64,000 bases of DNA from Candidatus Leptovillus affinis (GTDB lineage: Bacteria > Chloroflexota > Anaerolineae > Promineifilales > Promineifilaceae), in NCBI GenBank assembly GCA_016705235.1, contig JADIYP010000007.1:124001-188000 (forward strand), in the 5' to 3' direction. The stretch's first letter is position 1. Each line of letters opens with the position of its first letter. The position numbers and the translations under genes were made by a program. This document shows positions 14,668-23,221 of the stretch, piece by piece. The notes beneath the pieces are model-generated. The model did not search any database. It had not been told where the DNA came from and was given only the letters and a program-made list of their open reading frames with translations.

Positions 14668-16659
14668 TTAGGCTGACAAATCAAGATCTAAAGGCGAGTC
14701 GGCTGGACGGCCGTCGGTCAACGATTCCTTGTCTAACTGGCCATTGGTGGGTTGAAGGGTATCCGGTTTGGCGCTGTCCACGTGCCCATTGCTGCCATTG
14801 CCGTTTGTCAACATCGGCGAATTCATCAATCGTTCGAACTCTTCCCGATCCAACGTTTCTACCTTCATCAATTCGCTCGCCAACTGCACCATCCGGTCAT
14901 AATTCGAGCGCACAATCTCTATAGAACGCTCATAACTCTCTTCCAGAATACGTTTGACTTCGTCGTCGATTGCCTTGGCCGCTTCTTCGCTGTAATCGCG
15001 TCCACCGCCAAAATAAGACATCTCCCGACCCAGGAAGGGATTGGTATTACCGCTGCCATACGTCGGCAGTCCCAATACCTCAGACATGCCATAATCCATA
15101 ACCATCGCCCGCGCCAGACGCGTGGCCTGCTGCAAATCAGACGATGCGCCGGTGGTGACGCGATTAAAGAAGGTCTCTTCCGCGGCCCGGCCACCTAAAG
15201 CCATGGTAATCTGATCCAGGAAATATTCGCGGCTGTGCACAAATCGGTCCTCCGGCAGCGGCATCACATAGCCACCTGCCCGGCCACGCGGCACAATGGT
15301 GATCTTTTGCACCGGGTCGGTATGGATAAGATTAAAACTAACAACCGCATGGCCGGCCTCGTGATAGGCGACTGTTTCTTTGTCTTCTTCGCTCATTACC
15401 CGGCTCTTGCGCTCCGGTCCCATCACCACCCGGTCGAAAGCGTCCTGAAACTCCAGCAGGCCGATGGTGCGTTTGTTACGCCGCGCCGCAAAAATAGCCG
15501 CTTCATTCATCAAGTTTTCCAGGTCAGCGCCGGAAAATCCGGCCGTCAGGCGGGCAATGTCTTTATAGCTCACTTCGCTGGAAACCGGTTTGCCGCGCGA
15601 ATGGACGCGCAAAATCATTTCGCGCCCTTTCAGGTCTGGCAAATCCACAAACACTTTGCGGTCAAAACGGCCGGGACGCAGCAGCGCCGGGTCGAGAATA
15701 TCAGCGCGGTTGGTCGCCGCCATTACAATAACGTTGGTTTCGTTATCGAAACCGTCCATTTCTACCAAAATCTGGTTGAGGGTTTGCTCGCGCTCATCAT
15801 GACCGCCGCCCAACCCCGCGCCGCGCTGCCGGCCGACCGCGTCAATTTCGTCCACAAAAACGATGGACGGGGCTGATTGTTTGGCCTTGTCGAACAGGTC
15901 GCGCACGCGGCTGGCGCCTACGCCCACAAACATCTCCACAAACTCCGAGCCGGAAATGTGGAAGAACGGCACACCGGCCTCTCCGGCGACGGCGCGGGCC
16001 AGCAAAGTCTTGCCGGTTCCGGGCGGGCCAACCATCAGCACGCCTTTGGGAATACGCGCGCCTACCTGGACAAATTTTTCCGGTTCGCGCAGGAACTGGA
16101 CAACTTCGGCCAACTCTTGCTTAGACTCTTCCACACCGGCCACGTCGTCAAACGTGACGGTGGGACGATTGGCGTCGCTGAGGTTTTTGGCGCGGCTGCG
16201 GCCAAAACCAAAGATATTGTTGCCGCCGCCGCCACCCTGCATCTGCCGAAAGCCACGGCTAAAAATCCAGATCAACAAAATGACCGGGCCGATGGAAATG
16301 ATGATGGTGAAGAGGTTGTTGAGGGCGCTCTGATCGTTGACGATCAGGTTGACGTTGGTCAGATGCTCAGGTGTGACGCCGTAATACTCGAAAGTTTCCG
16401 CCAGGCTGTCGCGGGTATGTTTGGTGGTGGTGACAATGGACCCATCTTTCATTTCCGCTTCGATCCGGTCGCCGGTTACCGAAAGACCTTTGACCTCGCC
16501 ATTTTGCACGGCCGTCATCACTTCTTGTATGCCCACTTGATCCGGGCCGTTAAACCGGCCGCTCACCCACAACTGTAAGCCCAAGATAATAGCAAATACA
16601 CCTAATATCCAAACCCACGTAGGAATTGAGGGTCGTGAATCGTTTGGTTGTTCATCCAT
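14668..16659 (-). CDS. ftsH: ATP-dependent zinc metalloprotease FtsH
   Basis: FtsH is a membrane-anchored AAA+ hexamer that unfolds and degrades damaged membrane proteins and short-lived regulators. The 663-residue product has an N-terminal helix (14-33), a periplasmic domain and a second helix (about 117-135). The Walker A GPPGTGKT is at 211-218, followed by VFVDEIDAVG, the second-region-of-homology arginines (RPGRFDR) and the zinc site HEAGH (H433, E434, H437). Start ATG 16659. It is monocistronic: a strong terminator follows, and the divergent amidase gene begins 242 bp away. ACGGCCGT is scarce here, as expected for a strongly constrained gene. Confidence 0.98.
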   Translation of the reverse strand: MDEQPNDSRPSIPTWVWILGVFAIILGLQLWVSGRFNGPDQVGIQEVMTAVQNGEVKGLSVTGDRIEAEMKDGSIVTTTKHTRDSLAETFEYYGVTPEHLTNVNLIVNDQSALNNLFTIIISIGPVILLIWIFSRGFRQMQGGGGGNNIFGFGRSRAKNLSDANRPTVTFDDVAGVEESKQELAEVVQFLREPEKFVQVGARIPKGVLMVGPPGTGKTLLARAVAGEAGVPFFHISGSEFVEMFVGVGASRVRDLFDKAKQSAPSIVFVDEIDAVGRQRGAGLGGGHDEREQTLNQILVEMDGFDNETNVIVMAATNRADILDPALLRPGRFDRKVFVDLPDLKGREMILRVHSRGKPVSSEVSYKDIARLTAGFSGADLENLMNEAAIFAARRNKRTIGLLEFQDAFDRVVMGPERKSRVMSEEDKETVAYHEAGHAVVSFNLIHTDPVQKITIVPRGRAGGYVMPLPEDRFVHSREYFLDQITMALGGRAAEETFFNRVTTGASSDLQQATRLARAMVMDYGMSEVLGLPTYGSGNTNPFLGREMSYFGGGRDYSEEAAKAIDDEVKRILEESYERSIEIVRSNYDRMVQLASELMKVETLDREEFERLMNSPMLTNGNGSNGHVDSAKPDTLQPTNGQLDKESLTDGRPADSPLDLDLSA

Positions 16660-16901
16660 AATAACTGTTGTTTATCTCCTGAATAAGCCGACCTCGCCAG
16701 AGATACTTTTGTTTGTTTGCGAGACCAGAAAACCAGTACCGGGCTGGCGTGCTGCTTATGACGCCCTAAGTATAACCTAATGTATGGGGAATTCGTTGGA
16801 TTTTCATAAGTCTTTCCTGATAGCTTGCTTAACACAGCCTGGCCTATGACAGCCAAACCGTAATTTTCTCTAGCCGGAAAATGTTGTAGAATATCAACAT
16901 A

Positions 16902-17708
16902 ATGCGTACAAAACCGGAAAACACGTCTCGTTATGATTCTATGCCGCCCCTGATCCAGTTCTTGAGCCGGCATTTGCCGATTGTGATCTATTTGGCCTTG
17001 GCGTTTGCCGGTTTGGTGGTGGTGTATTGGTATTTCAGCCCGGACGAAAGTATTGCCGAAGGGATTACGGCCGTTGCCCCCGATGACAATTACCTCGCCG
17101 CCCCCATCTTCAAAAACATTCCCGCCAAACCAGTCGTCCAACGCCTGCCACAAAGCCCCGGCCCAATTCGCATCGGCATTATTTCCGGCCATCGCGGCAA
17201 CGACAGCGGCGCGGTCTGCGCCGATGGGCTGACAGAAGCCCAGGTGAATGAAACCATCGCCGACATGGTACTGTCTGATTTGCAAGCGCAAGGCATCCGC
17301 GCCGAAAAATTGGATGAGTTTGATGCCCGGCTGGATAATTATTACGCGACGGCCGTTGTCTCCATCCACGCCGACTCCTGCGACTACATCAACGACCTGG
17401 CCACCGGCTTCAAAATCGCCGGTTCCGGCTACACCGACTCTACCGAACTCTCCATTTGCGTCGAACAAGCCTATCGCCAAAGCACCCAAATGGAATACCA
17501 CGCCAACACCATCACCCCCGACATGTCCGACTACCACGCCTTTCGCCAGATCGCCCCTGGCGTGTCGGCTATCATCATCGAAGTCGGATTCATGAACCTG
17601 GACCGGGAAATGATCACCACCAACGCCTCCCTTCCGGCAACGGGTCTGGCCAATGGCATTCTCTGCTTTTTGAGCGAATACAAAACGGCCGTCACCGCCA
17701 GCAATTAA
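16902..17708 (+). CDS. N-acetylmuramoyl-L-alanine amidase (Amidase_3), membrane-anchored
   Basis: This zinc enzyme cleaves the bond between muramic acid and the stem peptide. One N-terminal helix (about residues 24-46, LPIVIYLALAFAGLVVVYWY) anchors a 200-residue extracytoplasmic domain. Zinc-site motifs are GHRGNDSGAVC, the acidic residue in DGLTEAQVN, VVSIHADSC and the catalytic glutamate in IIIEVGFMN. The two cysteines in the core may pair. It heads a plus-strand set: the L,D-transpeptidase begins 1 bp after the stop and a GT-C transferase follows, so the operon is dedicated to the envelope. No clear promoter was found in the divergent gap with ftsH. Confidence 0.92.
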   Translation: MRTKPENTSRYDSMPPLIQFLSRHLPIVIYLALAFAGLVVVYWYFSPDESIAEGITAVAPDDNYLAAPIFKNIPAKPVVQRLPQSPGPIRIGIISGHRGNDSGAVCADGLTEAQVNETIADMVLSDLQAQGIRAEKLDEFDARLDNYYATAVVSIHADSCDYINDLATGFKIAGSGYTDSTELSICVEQAYRQSTQMEYHANTITPDMSDYHAFRQIAPGVSAIIIEVGFMNLDREMITTNASLPATGLANGILCFLSEYKTAVTASN

Positions 17709-17709
17709 G

Positions 17710-18771
17710 ATGACGCGCGACCCCAATACCCTCTACCAACAAGCCCAAATCGCCCTTAAAGCCGGGCAGCGAGAGCAAGCGCTGGCCCTGGCCAAAGAAG
17801 GCATCCACCAGGACCCCAACGACCACCGCCTCTGGCTCATGGTCGGCGGCCTCACCGCCGATCCGGTCAAAAGCCTGGAATACATCGAACGCGCCGAAAT
17901 GCTCCAGCCGCGCGACCCCACCGTCCGCGAAGCGCGCGCCTGGGCGGAAAAACGACTGCCCGCCGGCCGCAAACCACCACCGCCAAGACCCACGCCGCCA
18001 CGCCGCAAATCCTGGCCGCGCACGGCCGTTTTCACCCTCCTGATCCTCTTGCTGATTGGTCTGAGCGTGGGCGGAGCTGTGTACCTGGTGCAAACCGCTC
18101 TGGGCGATCAGGCCCCGCTGACCGACACCGTTGCCATTGCCAGACCAACAGACGTTGTGCCAACCGCCATTGTCGCCAACCTGCAGCCGCTCGCCCCGGC
18201 CACGCCCGGCCCTCCCAGCGCCAACAACCCGCCGCACAGCATGGCCAAAGCCATCGCCCCAACCGGCCAGGTGAATGCGACACGGCCGTTCTGGACCGTC
18301 ACGCCCACGCCCACCATTACCCCCACACCCACGCCTACCCTGGTTCCCACCTTCATCAGCCCCCAAAACCAGCAGGTTGGCATACGGCCGTTCGGCGTCA
18401 ACGCCACAGACCGCTGGATCGATGTCAACCTCAGCACCCAAACCCTCAATGCCTACGAAGGCAACGACGTGGTCTACACCACCCTCATCTCCAGCGGCGT
18501 CGCCAACTTCCCCACCGTCACCGGCATGTTCCGCATCTACCTGCGCTACGAAAGCCAGACCATGAACGGCTACCTGCTCGGCTACGATTATTACCTGGAA
18601 AACGTGCCTTATGTCATGTATTTTTACCAGGATTACGCCCTCCACGGCGCATACTGGCACGAAAACTTCGGCTATCCCATGAGCCACGGCTGTGTCAACC
18701 TGGACGAACCCGACGCCGCCTGGCTGTACGAGTGGACCACCTACGGCACTGTCGTCAACGTCCACTTCTAA
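17710..18771 (+). CDS. TPR plus L,D-transpeptidase (YkuD) protein
   Basis: The 353-residue protein starts with a cytosolic TPR-like pair of helices (LYQQAQIALKAGQREQALAL, residues 5-75). A basic Pro-rich stretch, one transmembrane helix (about 110-133) and a Thr-Pro-rich linker follow. A C-terminal YkuD domain starts near 220. The catalytic motif is HGAYWHENFGYPMSHGCVNL with nucleophile C328. YkuD enzymes make 3-3 peptide cross-links or attach proteins to peptidoglycan outside the cell. The TPR inside and catalytic domain outside would let one protein sense partners in the cytosol. It follows the amidase gene with one intergenic base. Confidence 0.92.
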   Translation: MTRDPNTLYQQAQIALKAGQREQALALAKEGIHQDPNDHRLWLMVGGLTADPVKSLEYIERAEMLQPRDPTVREARAWAEKRLPAGRKPPPPRPTPPRRKSWPRTAVFTLLILLLIGLSVGGAVYLVQTALGDQAPLTDTVAIARPTDVVPTAIVANLQPLAPATPGPPSANNPPHSMAKAIAPTGQVNATRPFWTVTPTPTITPTPTPTLVPTFISPQNQQVGIRPFGVNATDRWIDVNLSTQTLNAYEGNDVVYTTLISSGVANFPTVTGMFRIYLRYESQTMNGYLLGYDYYLENVPYVMYFYQDYALHGAYWHENFGYPMSHGCVNLDEPDAAWLYEWTTYGTVVNVHF

Positions 18772-18783
18772 CCTGCGCCAACC

Positions 18784-20769
18784 ATGATCTCGGTCGCCAA
18801 ACCCATCAATCCCCTTAGCCGCAAACGCTCAGATTGGGCCGCCATGCTGGTCGTTGGCCTCCTCGCCATGCTGCTCTACCTGCGCGCACTCGGCTTCGCT
18901 TTTTTTAACGACGACCCCACGGGCAATTTTGCCTGGATGGAAACGCACAGCCTGTGGCAGTTGTTCACCAGTTCGGCCGGTTATGGCTTCTACCGTCCAG
19001 TCGGTTTTGCTCTGTGGAAGGGGCTGTACTGGCTGTTCGATGGCTACCAGGCCCCGGCGTTCCACGCCTTATCGCTGCTGGTACATGGCTTAAATGCGGC
19101 GATGGTCTGGTGGTTGGCGCTGGCCCTAAACGGCCGTCGCCCCTACGCCTGGGCCGCAGCCCTCATCTTCATCACCTTCCCCTTCAACTACGAAGCGGTC
19201 GCCTACGTGGCCGCCCTGTTTCATCCTCTGCTGGTGTTTTGGCTGCTGCTCACCCTTATCTTCTACCGCTTCACCCGTCTGACCAGAAGCAAATGGGCGG
19301 CCGTGCTGGCGCACATCACCCTCATCCTCGGCCTCTTCAGCCACGAAAACGGCGTTTTCATCCCCCTGGCCCTGGTGGGGCTGGATTGGCTCATCTGGCC
19401 GCCCAAAAAACAGTGGCGCGATTGGGTGCTACGGCCGTTTCTGCCCTACTTCATCGCGCCAACCATCTTTTTGGGCCTCTGGCTCGCCATTCCCAAAGCC
19501 GGTGAACAAGCCGCCCCATCCATCAACCGCCTCACCGGCAGTCTGGTCCCCTTCCTGCAAACGCTCGTTTACCCCTTGCTGCCCCTGGCCCGCCTGCAAG
19601 CCAACCAAACCCTACCCCTCGTCTTTCTGGCGCTCATCGTGCTTATCGTCATGGGGTTGCTGGCCCGCTGGACAAAAAACGGCCGTCTCTACCTCTTTGC
19701 CCTGGCCTGGATACTATTCAGCGTTCTGCCCTCAGCCCTCTTCCTCGACCCCGCCTACGTCTACGGCAGCCCGCGCCTCGGCTATTTGCCGGCTGTCGGC
19801 GTGGCTCTATTTTGGGCCTTGCCTATTCCCGCTCTGGCCCGCGTACCAACCAGCAAATTATGGACCCTGGCAACCATTTGGGGGCTGCAAATCATCTACG
19901 TCCTGTTGATTATCTGGCCACCCTATCCATTCATTAGCTGCCAGCTTGATTTCTACGCGCAAGCCAGCCACATTGTGCGCCAATTGGCCGCTGCCAGCCA
20001 GGCCACACCGCCAGAAACCGAGTTGATTTTCTTGAATGTGCCATTTTACTTCAGCTCGTACACCGCCCACCCAGACGGCTGCCCCAACCCATACCCCTGG
20101 ACCCCTGTCGGCGCAGTGGTGGCCCCGGAATATGCCAACCTGAGCGATTTTGTGCGTATCAACGGCGGCGAGGCCCGTACCACCAGCGGCTATACTTTCC
20201 CGCTCTTTGCCCCAGGCTGGAACACCTTTGGCCCGGAGATGCCGCCGGACGGCCTGCGCACGGCCGTTACCAACGCCCAGGTTTTCGTTTTCGATTTGTT
20301 CAGCCAAAACCTGTTCGATGTGACGGCTGCCTGGCAGACAGCCCCGCCCACCGGCCCGGCCCTGGCGACGTTTGGCGCAGCCCTGGCCTTGCGAGATACG
20401 GCCGTTGCCGACACAGCCGACCAACTCACCGTCACCCTGGACTGGCAAGTTCTTACGCCGCCCGCCACGCCGCTAACCATTTTCGTCCATGTCTACGATG
20501 CCAACGGCGCGCTGATCGCCCAACACGATGGCCCGGCCGCGCGCGGTTTCATCCCTCAGGCGCTCTGGCAAGCCGGCGACCTGATCCGCGACGAACACGC
20601 CATCAGCCTGCCGCCCGATTTACCGGCCGGAACCTACACCATCGCCGTCGGCGTGTATGATCCTACCAGCGGTGAACGGGTAACGGCCGTTTCCGCCGGC
20701 ACACCCCTCCCCAACAACGTCTGGACACGCGAACTATTTGTTCTGCCCCAAGAAAACGCCAAAGATTAG
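18784..20769 (+). CDS. GT-C-type membrane glycosyltransferase with C-terminal beta-rich domain
   Basis: The 661-residue protein has about ten transmembrane helices in its first 400 residues. An acidic pair near the first loop (FFNDDPTGNF), in the place of the GT-C catalytic Asp, supports the dolichol/undecaprenyl-phosphate-sugar-dependent PMT-like fold. The remaining 240 residues form an extracytoplasmic part; residues from about 540 on resemble a small beta domain (TVTLDWQVLTPP, GTYTIAVGVYDPTSGERV). It probably moves a sugar from a lipid carrier to an envelope acceptor. It is third in the amidase-transpeptidase operon, 12 bp after the second gene. A similar two-part enzyme is at 43743-45755. 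Confidence 0.8.
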   Translation: MISVAKPINPLSRKRSDWAAMLVVGLLAMLLYLRALGFAFFNDDPTGNFAWMETHSLWQLFTSSAGYGFYRPVGFALWKGLYWLFDGYQAPAFHALSLLVHGLNAAMVWWLALALNGRRPYAWAAALIFITFPFNYEAVAYVAALFHPLLVFWLLLTLIFYRFTRLTRSKWAAVLAHITLILGLFSHENGVFIPLALVGLDWLIWPPKKQWRDWVLRPFLPYFIAPTIFLGLWLAIPKAGEQAAPSINRLTGSLVPFLQTLVYPLLPLARLQANQTLPLVFLALIVLIVMGLLARWTKNGRLYLFALAWILFSVLPSALFLDPAYVYGSPRLGYLPAVGVALFWALPIPALARVPTSKLWTLATIWGLQIIYVLLIIWPPYPFISCQLDFYAQASHIVRQLAAASQATPPETELIFLNVPFYFSSYTAHPDGCPNPYPWTPVGAVVAPEYANLSDFVRINGGEARTTSGYTFPLFAPGWNTFGPEMPPDGLRTAVTNAQVFVFDLFSQNLFDVTAAWQTAPPTGPALATFGAALALRDTAVADTADQLTVTLDWQVLTPPATPLTIFVHVYDANGALIAQHDGPAARGFIPQALWQAGDLIRDEHAISLPPDLPAGTYTIAVGVYDPTSGERVTAVSAGTPLPNNVWTRELFVLPQENAKD

Positions 20770-20838
20770 CCGGGCAGGTTGCCCGCCTCGTCATTCCAGA
20801 CCGCCAGACAAAATCCGGCAAGCCTCACCCCTACTTTC

Positions 20839-20847
20839 TGCTATAAT
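20839..20847 (+). promoter_or_regulatory. Extended -10 promoter candidate upstream of purA
   Basis: TGCTATAAT is a perfect TATAAT with the extended TGn. No good -35 box lies at the right distance, as is common for extended -10 promoters. Transcription would begin near 20854 and cross the hairpin at 20938-20980 before reaching purA. Confidence 0.45.
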
Positions 20848-20937
20848 TCTCACAGACGCCCAGTGGGTGCATCAAAAAAATAGTTGACGCCATCACGTAT
20901 GGAAAAGTTAAGATAGCCCAAAACCCAACCGACAACC

Positions 20938-20980
20938 ACCCGATCAGGCCGGACAATGCTCCCCCCTATCGGGTTTTTTT
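20938..20980 (+). terminator. Terminator-like hairpin in the purA leader
   Basis: ACCCGAT (20938-20944) pairs with ATCGGGT (20968-20974), followed by an unbroken T-run to 20980, 40 bp before the purA start. It may end the upstream transcript or act as an attenuator, if the -10 at 20842 is real. Confidence 0.65.
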
Positions 20981-21020
20981 ATGTCGGAAACGAAGTTGAA
21001 CAGGAGAATAGGAGGAAACC

Positions 21021-22319
21021 ATGCCGTTAAACATCATTATTGGCGCCCAATGGGGCGATGAAGGGAAAGGACGCTACACCGATCTGCTGGCTGCCGAAGC
21101 CGCCGTCGTCGCCCGTTTCAGCGGCGGCGACAACGCCGGTCACACTGTCACCGTGAAGGACGAAATCTTCAAGCTGCACCTCATCCCCTCCGGCATCATC
21201 CACGACCAGGCAGTTTGCCTTATCGGTAACGGCGTGGTGCTCAATCCGGCCGTGCTGCTGCGCGAAATGGACGCTTTGGCGGCGCGCGGCGTGGATGTTA
21301 GCCCGGCGCATTTAAAAATCAGCTACAACGCGCATCTCATCACCCCGGCGCACATCGCCCTGGACAAAGCCAGCGAGTCGCAGCTCGGCCAGGGGGCCAT
21401 CGGCACAACCCAACGCGGCATCGGGCCGGCCTACACCGACAAAGTAGCCCGCGAAGGACTGCGCGCCGGTCTGTTTGCCGCTCCGGAAGAATTGATCGAA
21501 GCCCTGCACCAACACATTCGCGCCAAAAACGAGGTGCTGCAAAAGATTTATAACGCGCCGACGCTAGATGAAACGGCCGTTTCCGCCGAATATGCCGCCT
21601 ACGCCCAACGCCTCGCCCCGCATCTGGTCGATGGCTCCGTGCTGCTGGACGATTATTTGCGTGACGGCCGTTCCGTCCTGGCGGAAGGCGCGCAAGGCAC
21701 ATTTTTAGACATCGACCACGGCACCTACCCCTTCGTCACCAGCTCGTCGCCCACGGCCGGCGGCGCGCTTACCGGCCTGGGCGTCGGCCCCAAAATGGTC
21801 GATCGGGTCATCGGCGTCACCAAAGCCTTTACCAGCCGCGTAGGCAGCGGCCCCTTCCCCTGCCAATTGGGCGGCGAACAAGCCATGCGCCTGCGCGGAA
21901 CCGGCAGCAATCCCTGGGACGAATATGGCACCACCACCGGTCGCCCCCGGCGCGTCGGCTGGCTGGACCTGGTGATGCTGCGCCACGCCGCCCGCATCAA
22001 CAGCCTCACCGAACTGGCCCTGACCAAGATGGATATCCTCAGCGGCCTGGCGGAAGTGCCGGTGTGCGTGGCCTACGAGCATCGCGGCCAGCGGCTAGAC
22101 CATTTCCCCAGCAGTCTGGAATCTTTGTCCGCCTGCACGCCAATCTATGAAACCCTGCCCGGCTGGCAAGAAGATATTTCCGGCGCGCGCGCCTGGGCGG
22201 ATCTGCCGCGAAACGCCCAGGCTTACATCGAATTCATCGCCGAAGCGGTCCGCACGCCCGTCAGTTACGCCTCTGTCGGACCCGGCCGCGCCCAATTTTT
22301 GCAAGTAGCCACAGGTTAA
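21021..22319 (+). CDS. purA: Adenylosuccinate synthase
   Basis: PurA joins IMP and aspartate with GTP hydrolysis, the first committed step to AMP. The 432-residue length is normal. GAQWGDEGKGR (residues 8-18, the P-loop and catalytic Asp), GGDNAGHTV, QRGIGPAYTDK, EGAQGTFLDIDHGTYPFVTSS, TGRPRRVGWLD and TKMDILSG are all present. ATG 21021 has GGAGGAAA upstream. A terminator-like hairpin lies 40 bp before the start, so a purine-dependent leader control is possible. The next gene follows after 16 bp. Confidence 0.98.
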   Translation: MPLNIIIGAQWGDEGKGRYTDLLAAEAAVVARFSGGDNAGHTVTVKDEIFKLHLIPSGIIHDQAVCLIGNGVVLNPAVLLREMDALAARGVDVSPAHLKISYNAHLITPAHIALDKASESQLGQGAIGTTQRGIGPAYTDKVAREGLRAGLFAAPEELIEALHQHIRAKNEVLQKIYNAPTLDETAVSAEYAAYAQRLAPHLVDGSVLLDDYLRDGRSVLAEGAQGTFLDIDHGTYPFVTSSSPTAGGALTGLGVGPKMVDRVIGVTKAFTSRVGSGPFPCQLGGEQAMRLRGTGSNPWDEYGTTTGRPRRVGWLDLVMLRHAARINSLTELALTKMDILSGLAEVPVCVAYEHRGQRLDHFPSSLESLSACTPIYETLPGWQEDISGARAWADLPRNAQAYIEFIAEAVRTPVSYASVGPGRAQFLQVATG

Positions 22320-22335
22320 CATAGGAATTTAATTG

Positions 22336-23061
22336 ATGGCCCCCTTAACTCCCTTAAGTTATCACGAAGTCATTGAGGCGTGCGCGGAAACGGGCTGCCC
22401 GATTTGCCGCATCGGCACACGCAGCGCCGAGCGTTATCTGGCCGGGCTGATCTACGACAGCGTCAACGATGTGCCTACCCGCGCCAAACTGCGGGAGTCG
22501 TTGGGGTTTTGCCACGAACACACCTGGCGCGCCCCGGAAGCGGGCGAAAGCGCCCCGCTGGGCCTGGCATTTATCTACCGCGATGTGGTGAATACGCTGA
22601 ATAAGCGGCTCAAGCAGTTGGAATTTCAGTCGCAGGGGCCAGCTTTCTGGCGGCAAATCAAGGGCACGGTGGGCGTTGAGGGTAAAAATGCGTCGGTGGG
22701 GAAGCTGCTGGTGCCTACGGCCGTTTGCCCGGCCTGCGAACGGCGGTCACAGATGGAAGGGTTGGCGATTACGGCCGTTAACGACGCCCTGACCCAAAAC
22801 GACGCCAAGATGCTGGCCACCTTAGAACAATCCAGTGGGTTTTGCCTGCCCCATTTGCGGCAAGCGCTGGACAACGCCGGCAGTCAGGCAGCTTTCGATC
22901 ACCTCATCCGCATGACCAGCGCCACAATGGACACGCTCATTGGGCAGTTGGACGAGTTTATCCGTAAAAACGATCACCGCTTCCAGGATGAATCGTTTAA
23001 CGAAGAAGCGGACAGTTGGCTGCGGGCCATTCGGCTGGTGTCGGGGAATGAGGGGTTATAA
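22336..23061 (+). CDS. Cysteine-rich (CPxC) protein, DUF6062-like
   Basis: The 241-residue protein is soluble with two similar halves. Each half pairs a CPxC motif (TGCPICRIG near 20, VCPACERR near 133) with a later FC..H motif (GFCHEHTW near 55, GFCLPHLRQ near 174), suggesting two metal or redox centres. The pattern resembles DUF6062 proteins, whose function is unknown; that family call is from memory and moderate. ATG 22336 is preferred to the TTG one codon upstream, with AGGA nearby. It lies 16 bp after purA in the same direction and is probably co-transcribed. Confidence 0.75.
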   Translation: MAPLTPLSYHEVIEACAETGCPICRIGTRSAERYLAGLIYDSVNDVPTRAKLRESLGFCHEHTWRAPEAGESAPLGLAFIYRDVVNTLNKRLKQLEFQSQGPAFWRQIKGTVGVEGKNASVGKLLVPTAVCPACERRSQMEGLAITAVNDALTQNDAKMLATLEQSSGFCLPHLRQALDNAGSQAAFDHLIRMTSATMDTLIGQLDEFIRKNDHRFQDESFNEEADSWLRAIRLVSGNEGL

Positions 23062-23111
23062 GCTAAGGATTTTAGAGGGGACGACATGAGCGCGAGCCGA
23101 ACACCATCAAT

Positions 23112-23182
23112 GAAAAGGACACGGATGAACACGGGTTTTCACGGATTCTTATCCGTGTTTATCCGCGTCAATCCATGTCCTA
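23112..23182. repeat. ACACGGATGAACACGG imperfect hairpin repeat
   Basis: GGACACGGATGAACACGG and CCGTGTTTATCCGCGTCAATCCATGTCC pair imperfectly around CACGGATTC. Sequences of this kind (ACACGGAT..ATCCGTGT) are widespread intergenic repeats. Here it separates two convergent transcripts. Confidence 0.6.
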
Positions 23183-23221
23183 TTTTCAGTGGAGACTGAA
23201 ACAGTCTCCACTCTCTACTCT

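Noticed and set aside
20881..20905. TTGACG and TAAGAT as a purA promoter
   Set aside because: Spacing is 19 bp and the -10 matches only four of six bases. TGCTATAAT slightly upstream is better.
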